From Nanobdellota archaeon (GTDB lineage: Archaea > Aenigmatarchaeota > Aenigmatarchaeia > Aenigmatarchaeales > Aenigmatarchaeaceae), in NCBI GenBank assembly GCA_018901755.1, contig JAHIDZ010000016.1, forward strand, positions 1 to 62,102: DNA of 62,102 nucleotides. Direction: 5' to 3'. Made by a program: the position numbers and the translations under genes. Below are positions 59,604-62,102 of this stretch, piece by piece; position 1 is the first letter of the stretch; each line of letters begins with the position of its first letter. The notes below the pieces were generated by a model. That model saw only the letters and a list, made by a program, of their open reading frames with translations. It did not search any database and had not been told where the DNA came from.

Positions 59604-60146
59604 TTAAATTTCTTCATCTATTATACTCCGATAATCGCATGATCCGATGTCACCATATTCTTCACACGCTTTACGGCTGCATGATGAACATTTCTTATCT
59701 GCTTCTACTATGTTATATATTTTCTGAGTCGAACTATCAAGATTAAAATTATATTTTTTAGCGGCTCTTCCTACCTTCAATATACTAATCATGTCAGAAT
59801 CTCCGCAATCAATTTCTCTATCTTCAACAACTATGAAAAAATACGACTCATAATCAAGTCCTTCTGGCCCATATTTCGCCGCTTCAAGTTCCTCCTGGTT
59901 CATATCCCACAGTTTTTTTTCATTCAAAGAAACATGTATAGAATCTAATTTTATCTGAGCCATATCTTTATTTAATTCTTCCGAAGTTGTATTAAATCGC
60001 AAAATTGCTTCTGATGAATATGGTTTGTTATCAAACTGATTGATTGCCTCAAAATCATACATTAACGATACAACTTCAGGATTAAGTTCAATTAATAGCT
60101 TCTTAGCATCTTCAATTGTTTTTAATATTTCTTCGTCTTGTGTCAT
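59604..60146 (-). CDS. Hypothetical protein with C-terminal Cys cluster
   Basis: 180 aa, unrecognised. The first 130 residues are acidic; the end carries KKCSSCSRKACEEYGDIGSC, four Cys spaced C-x2-C-x4-C-x8-C, suggesting an Fe-S or zinc site. Promoter TTTAAATACTTTTCGG, TTTAAA about 26 nt before the ATG. Confidence 0.55.
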   Translation of the reverse strand: MTQDEEILKTIEDAKKLLIELNPEVVSLMYDFEAINQFDNKPYSSEAILRFNTTSEELNKDMAQIKLDSIHVSLNEKKLWDMNQEELEAAKYGPEGLDYESYFFIVVEDREIDCGDSDMISILKVGRAAKKYNFNLDSSTQKIYNIVEADKKCSSCSRKACEEYGDIGSCDYRSIIDEEI

Positions 60147-60159
60147 AGTTATATTACTA

Positions 60160-60177
60160 CCGAAAAGTATTTAAACT
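60160..60177 (-). promoter_or_regulatory. TTTAAATACTTTT promoter of the 180-aa gene
   Basis: Variant of the TTTAAATCCTTTT element. It sits immediately beyond the stop codon of the M24 peptidase gene transcribed in the same direction, so the two genes are probably separately initiated. Confidence 0.55.
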
Positions 60178-60179
60178 TA

Positions 60180-60809
60180 TCACTTTGTCAGCTTCACTAT
60201 TCCTGTTTTTTTTAATAAATACATGTCTTCTATTCTTAATCCGATTGATTTAGAATGCAGTCCTGGTTCTAGTGTAAAAACGTCTCCGACTTTGAAAACG
60301 TCTTTAGATTTTGGAGATATCTTTGGCCTCGCATGAATCTTGTTTGTAACACCATGACCTAATGCATATGGAAACTTAAGTTTTGTGTGCTGTTTAAGAT
60401 ATTTTCTAACTGAGATATCGACTTTACTACATGATACTCCGACGCGAATCATCTTTTCTGCTCTTCTTTGTGTAATTTTTAATAAATTATAGTGTTTTTT
60501 CTTTCTCGTATCTGGATTGATACAATATGTTCTAGTCACGTCAGTTAGTGCTCGTTTGTATCGCACTCCGAAATCAACTATCACAAACTCATTTTCTTTG
60601 ATTTTTCTATCTCTAGGAAAAGAATGGATATTCATATAATTAGAAGATGCTACTATCGTACGGAAAGCAAGTCCGTCTGCTCCATTACATATTGCACACT
60701 TACGCAATTTAGAAGCAATTTGTTTTTCTGTGATTCCTGGTATGATTATTTCTTCTGCTACTCTAAAAACTTGCTCTGTAATTTTGATTGCTTTTTGTAA
60801 ATCGTTCAT
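60180..60809 (-). CDS. M24-family metallopeptidase (small Xaa-Pro/Met aminopeptidase-like)
   Basis: 209 aa from ATG 60809 (MNDLQKAIKITEQVFR). The pita-bread ligands are complete: VIVDFGV and LTDVTRTY (two Asp), LGHGVTNKIH (His), FTLEPGL (Glu), LRIEDMY (Glu). No N-terminal creatinase domain. It cleaves N-terminal residues; Met versus Xaa-Pro specificity is unclear. The longer frame upstream overlaps the divergent lysozyme-like gene. Confidence 0.85.
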   Translation of the reverse strand: MNDLQKAIKITEQVFRVAEEIIIPGITEKQIASKLRKCAICNGADGLAFRTIVASSNYMNIHSFPRDRKIKENEFVIVDFGVRYKRALTDVTRTYCINPDTRKKKHYNLLKITQRRAEKMIRVGVSCSKVDISVRKYLKQHTKLKFPYALGHGVTNKIHARPKISPKSKDVFKVGDVFTLEPGLHSKSIGLRIEDMYLLKKTGIVKLTK

Positions 60810-60843
60810 AGAGTATATAATGTTATTTATTCCATATATAATT

Positions 60844-61530
60844 ATGAAAAAACTTATGACGCTTGTATTCATTCTTTTACTGTCAACTACCGGATTTGCT
60901 GATTTTAAACAACCAGTAGCTACACAAGGAGAACCTATTGGTGATTGGTGGACGCAGATAGTAAGCACATGTTATAATAAATGGAACGTCGATCCGTATT
61001 TTGCAGCTTCAATAATAAAAAGAGAAAGCTGGTTTGATGAAGAAGTTGAACCTGGTGGTCTTTTCCAATTGAATGGAATTATAGCCGGTATACCAATTCC
61101 AAACATGATTGGTTGGGAAGACAGTATGCCAAATACGGCTATCTATAATAAAATGCCAATAGTTACAGATTTGTTAGATGGGATGGAGAACATTGATAGA
61201 GGCTGTTGGTATCTCTCTTCATTGTTAAAATATTACAATAATGATTATAACATTACTGCGCTTGCTTATGACGAAGGTTGGCAATATGTTAGTGTGCAAA
61301 CAAATTATAAAAATAATGAATATGTTAAAGTTGTTTCTAACTACCAAAATGAATATCTAGAAAGTATAACTGATAAACCTAAAAATAATCCTACTGGTAG
61401 TATGACTGGTTTAGTAATAGCTGAAACTAATAAAAAAGCTGTTAATTTTGAACCATATTATCTTGTTGGTGGAATTGGTGTTATAATACTATCTTTAATT
61501 CTAGTAATCATTCTTGGGAAAAAGAAATGA
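60844..61530 (+). CDS. Membrane-anchored lysozyme-like (transglycosylase SLT-type) protein
   Basis: 228 aa from ATG 60844 (MKKLMTLVFILLLSTTGFA). A signal peptide is followed by a lysozyme-like domain (WNVDPYFAASIIKRESWFD with the presumed catalytic Glu, then EPGGLFQLNG) and a helical continuation (ENIDRGCWYLSSLLKYYNN, ALAYDEGWQYV). A C-terminal membrane helix (VGGIGVIILSLILVIILG) anchors it outside the cell. The family cleaves bacterial murein; archaea lack murein, so the target may be bacterial neighbours or another glycan. Confidence 0.65.
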   Translation: MKKLMTLVFILLLSTTGFADFKQPVATQGEPIGDWWTQIVSTCYNKWNVDPYFAASIIKRESWFDEEVEPGGLFQLNGIIAGIPIPNMIGWEDSMPNTAIYNKMPIVTDLLDGMENIDRGCWYLSSLLKYYNNDYNITALAYDEGWQYVSVQTNYKNNEYVKVVSNYQNEYLESITDKPKNNPTGSMTGLVIAETNKKAVNFEPYYLVGGIGVIILSLILVIILGKKK

Positions 61531-61564
61531 TACCTTTTTATAGTTATTTGGGTATAAATTATTT

Positions 61565-62102
61565 ATGGGGATAAAATCTTATATTTTTAGAATATTGGCT
61601 CAAAAAAAGGAAAAGAAAGGCGATTTCTATAATGCCGGTCTATTATATGATAAAGCAAAAATGCCATTGAAGGTCTCAGAAATGGCTTATGATCTTCAAG
61701 TACGTCCTAATGAACCTGGTCCCTGGGATGAAAGCACGCGTGCTAGAATTAAAAAGGAAGACGAAGAACGAAACATAAAAGCTGGACACCTAGCAGATTT
61801 GGCTGGATCATATGGAGTAGATTCGCATAAAATTATGAAAACAAGAATTGGGCAGCTAAAAAACACGATGAAGACACATGGAGTAATAGATGCGGGTTAT
61901 GAAACATCACACGAAAACAAAAAAAATACTAAAAAAGTGACAGCAGTATCTATACTAGCTCTGTTTGGAATGTATCTACTTAGTTTACAAGGAAGTGTGA
62001 CAGCTGGTTATGCAATGTGTTTAGATAATGGTAATGTATTGATTGGTGGGATTGCTTTAATTGTTATAATTCTTTTATTTGTTTTGATTAATACACGTAA
62101 GG
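61565..62102 (+). CDS. Hypothetical protein with two membrane helices (3' end cut)
   Basis: My reading gives at least 179 codons from ATG 61565 (MGIKSYIFRILAQKKEKKG). The N-terminal 125 residues are charged, with an HTH-like look (HLADLAGSYGVDSHKIMKTRI). Two hydrophobic segments follow (VSILALFGMYLLSLQG and LIGGIALIVIILLFVLI). It continues past the window. Unrecognised. It lies 34 nt after the lysozyme-like gene and may be in its operon. Confidence 0.6.
   Translation, partial: MGIKSYIFRILAQKKEKKGDFYNAGLLYDKAKMPLKVSEMAYDLQVRPNEPGPWDESTRARIKKEDEERNIKAGHLADLAGSYGVDSHKIMKTRIGQLKNTMKTHGVIDAGYETSHENKKNTKKVTAVSILALFGMYLLSLQGSVTAGYAMCLDNGNVLIGGIALIVIILLFVLINTRK

Overview
The window is AT-rich archaeal DNA with very tight gene packing. 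Archaeal markers are sn-glycerol-1-phosphate dehydrogenase, a histone, RadA, an RPA-type single-strand binding protein, uL10/P1 stalk proteins, archaeal AlaRS, archaeosine tRNA-guanine transglycosylase, SecE/Spt5, and TTTAAA-type TATA boxes 24-28 nt upstream of many start codons (mostly leaderless genes). A bacterial-type LeuRS, a shortened uL10, many small Cys-rich or membrane proteins and few complete biosynthetic pathways fit a DPANN-like or other reduced-genome archaeon. I cannot place it more precisely from sequence alone.

Layout. 1-2.7 kb (minus): a large secreted beta-helix/beta-propeller protein, cut by the window edge. 2.7-10.5 kb: an intron-containing tRNA-Arg, an HD hydrolase coupled to leuS, small membrane proteins, Nudix, SGNH hydrolase and TrmB, then egsA and an FKBP sharing one palindromic promoter. 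10.6-16.4 kb: ftsZ, secE-spt5-rpl11 with two accessory genes, and the stalk operon rpl1-rpl10-rpl12. 16.5-18.6 kb (minus): a complete m5C restriction-modification module (methyltransferase, HpaII-like endonuclease, Vsr). 18.6-32.5 kb: a possible structured RNA, alaS, thioredoxin reductase, ferritin-like protein, ATP-cone nuclease, DNA glycosylase, cyclophilin, PyrK-like flavoprotein, tRNA-Gln, DJ-1 and a two-subunit 2-oxoacid:ferredoxin oxidoreductase.

32.5-39.6 kb is an information-processing block: two winged-helix regulators, a histone, RPA, RadA, a P-loop kinase and an AAA+ ATPase with a winged helix. Upstream of that ATPase lies a 440-bp non-coding region holding eight CACGTG hexamers in TTCACGTGAA-like repeats, the best candidate for a replication origin. 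39.6-45.6 kb (minus) is a class III ribonucleotide reductase operon, nrdD-glutaredoxin-nrdG. Both enzymes carry homing-endonuclease inteins, and the NrdG intein splits the radical-SAM cysteine motif.

45.7-62.1 kb holds ThpR, an endonuclease III-like glycosylase, TgtA, a radical SAM protein fused to an ArcS-like domain (probably finishing archaeosine), a HemK-like methyltransferase, several membrane and secreted proteins, peptidases of families M29 and M24, and a membrane-anchored lysozyme-like protein. Several unknown genes here share the promoter core TTTAAATCCTTTT. No CRISPR array, rRNA or transposase was seen.
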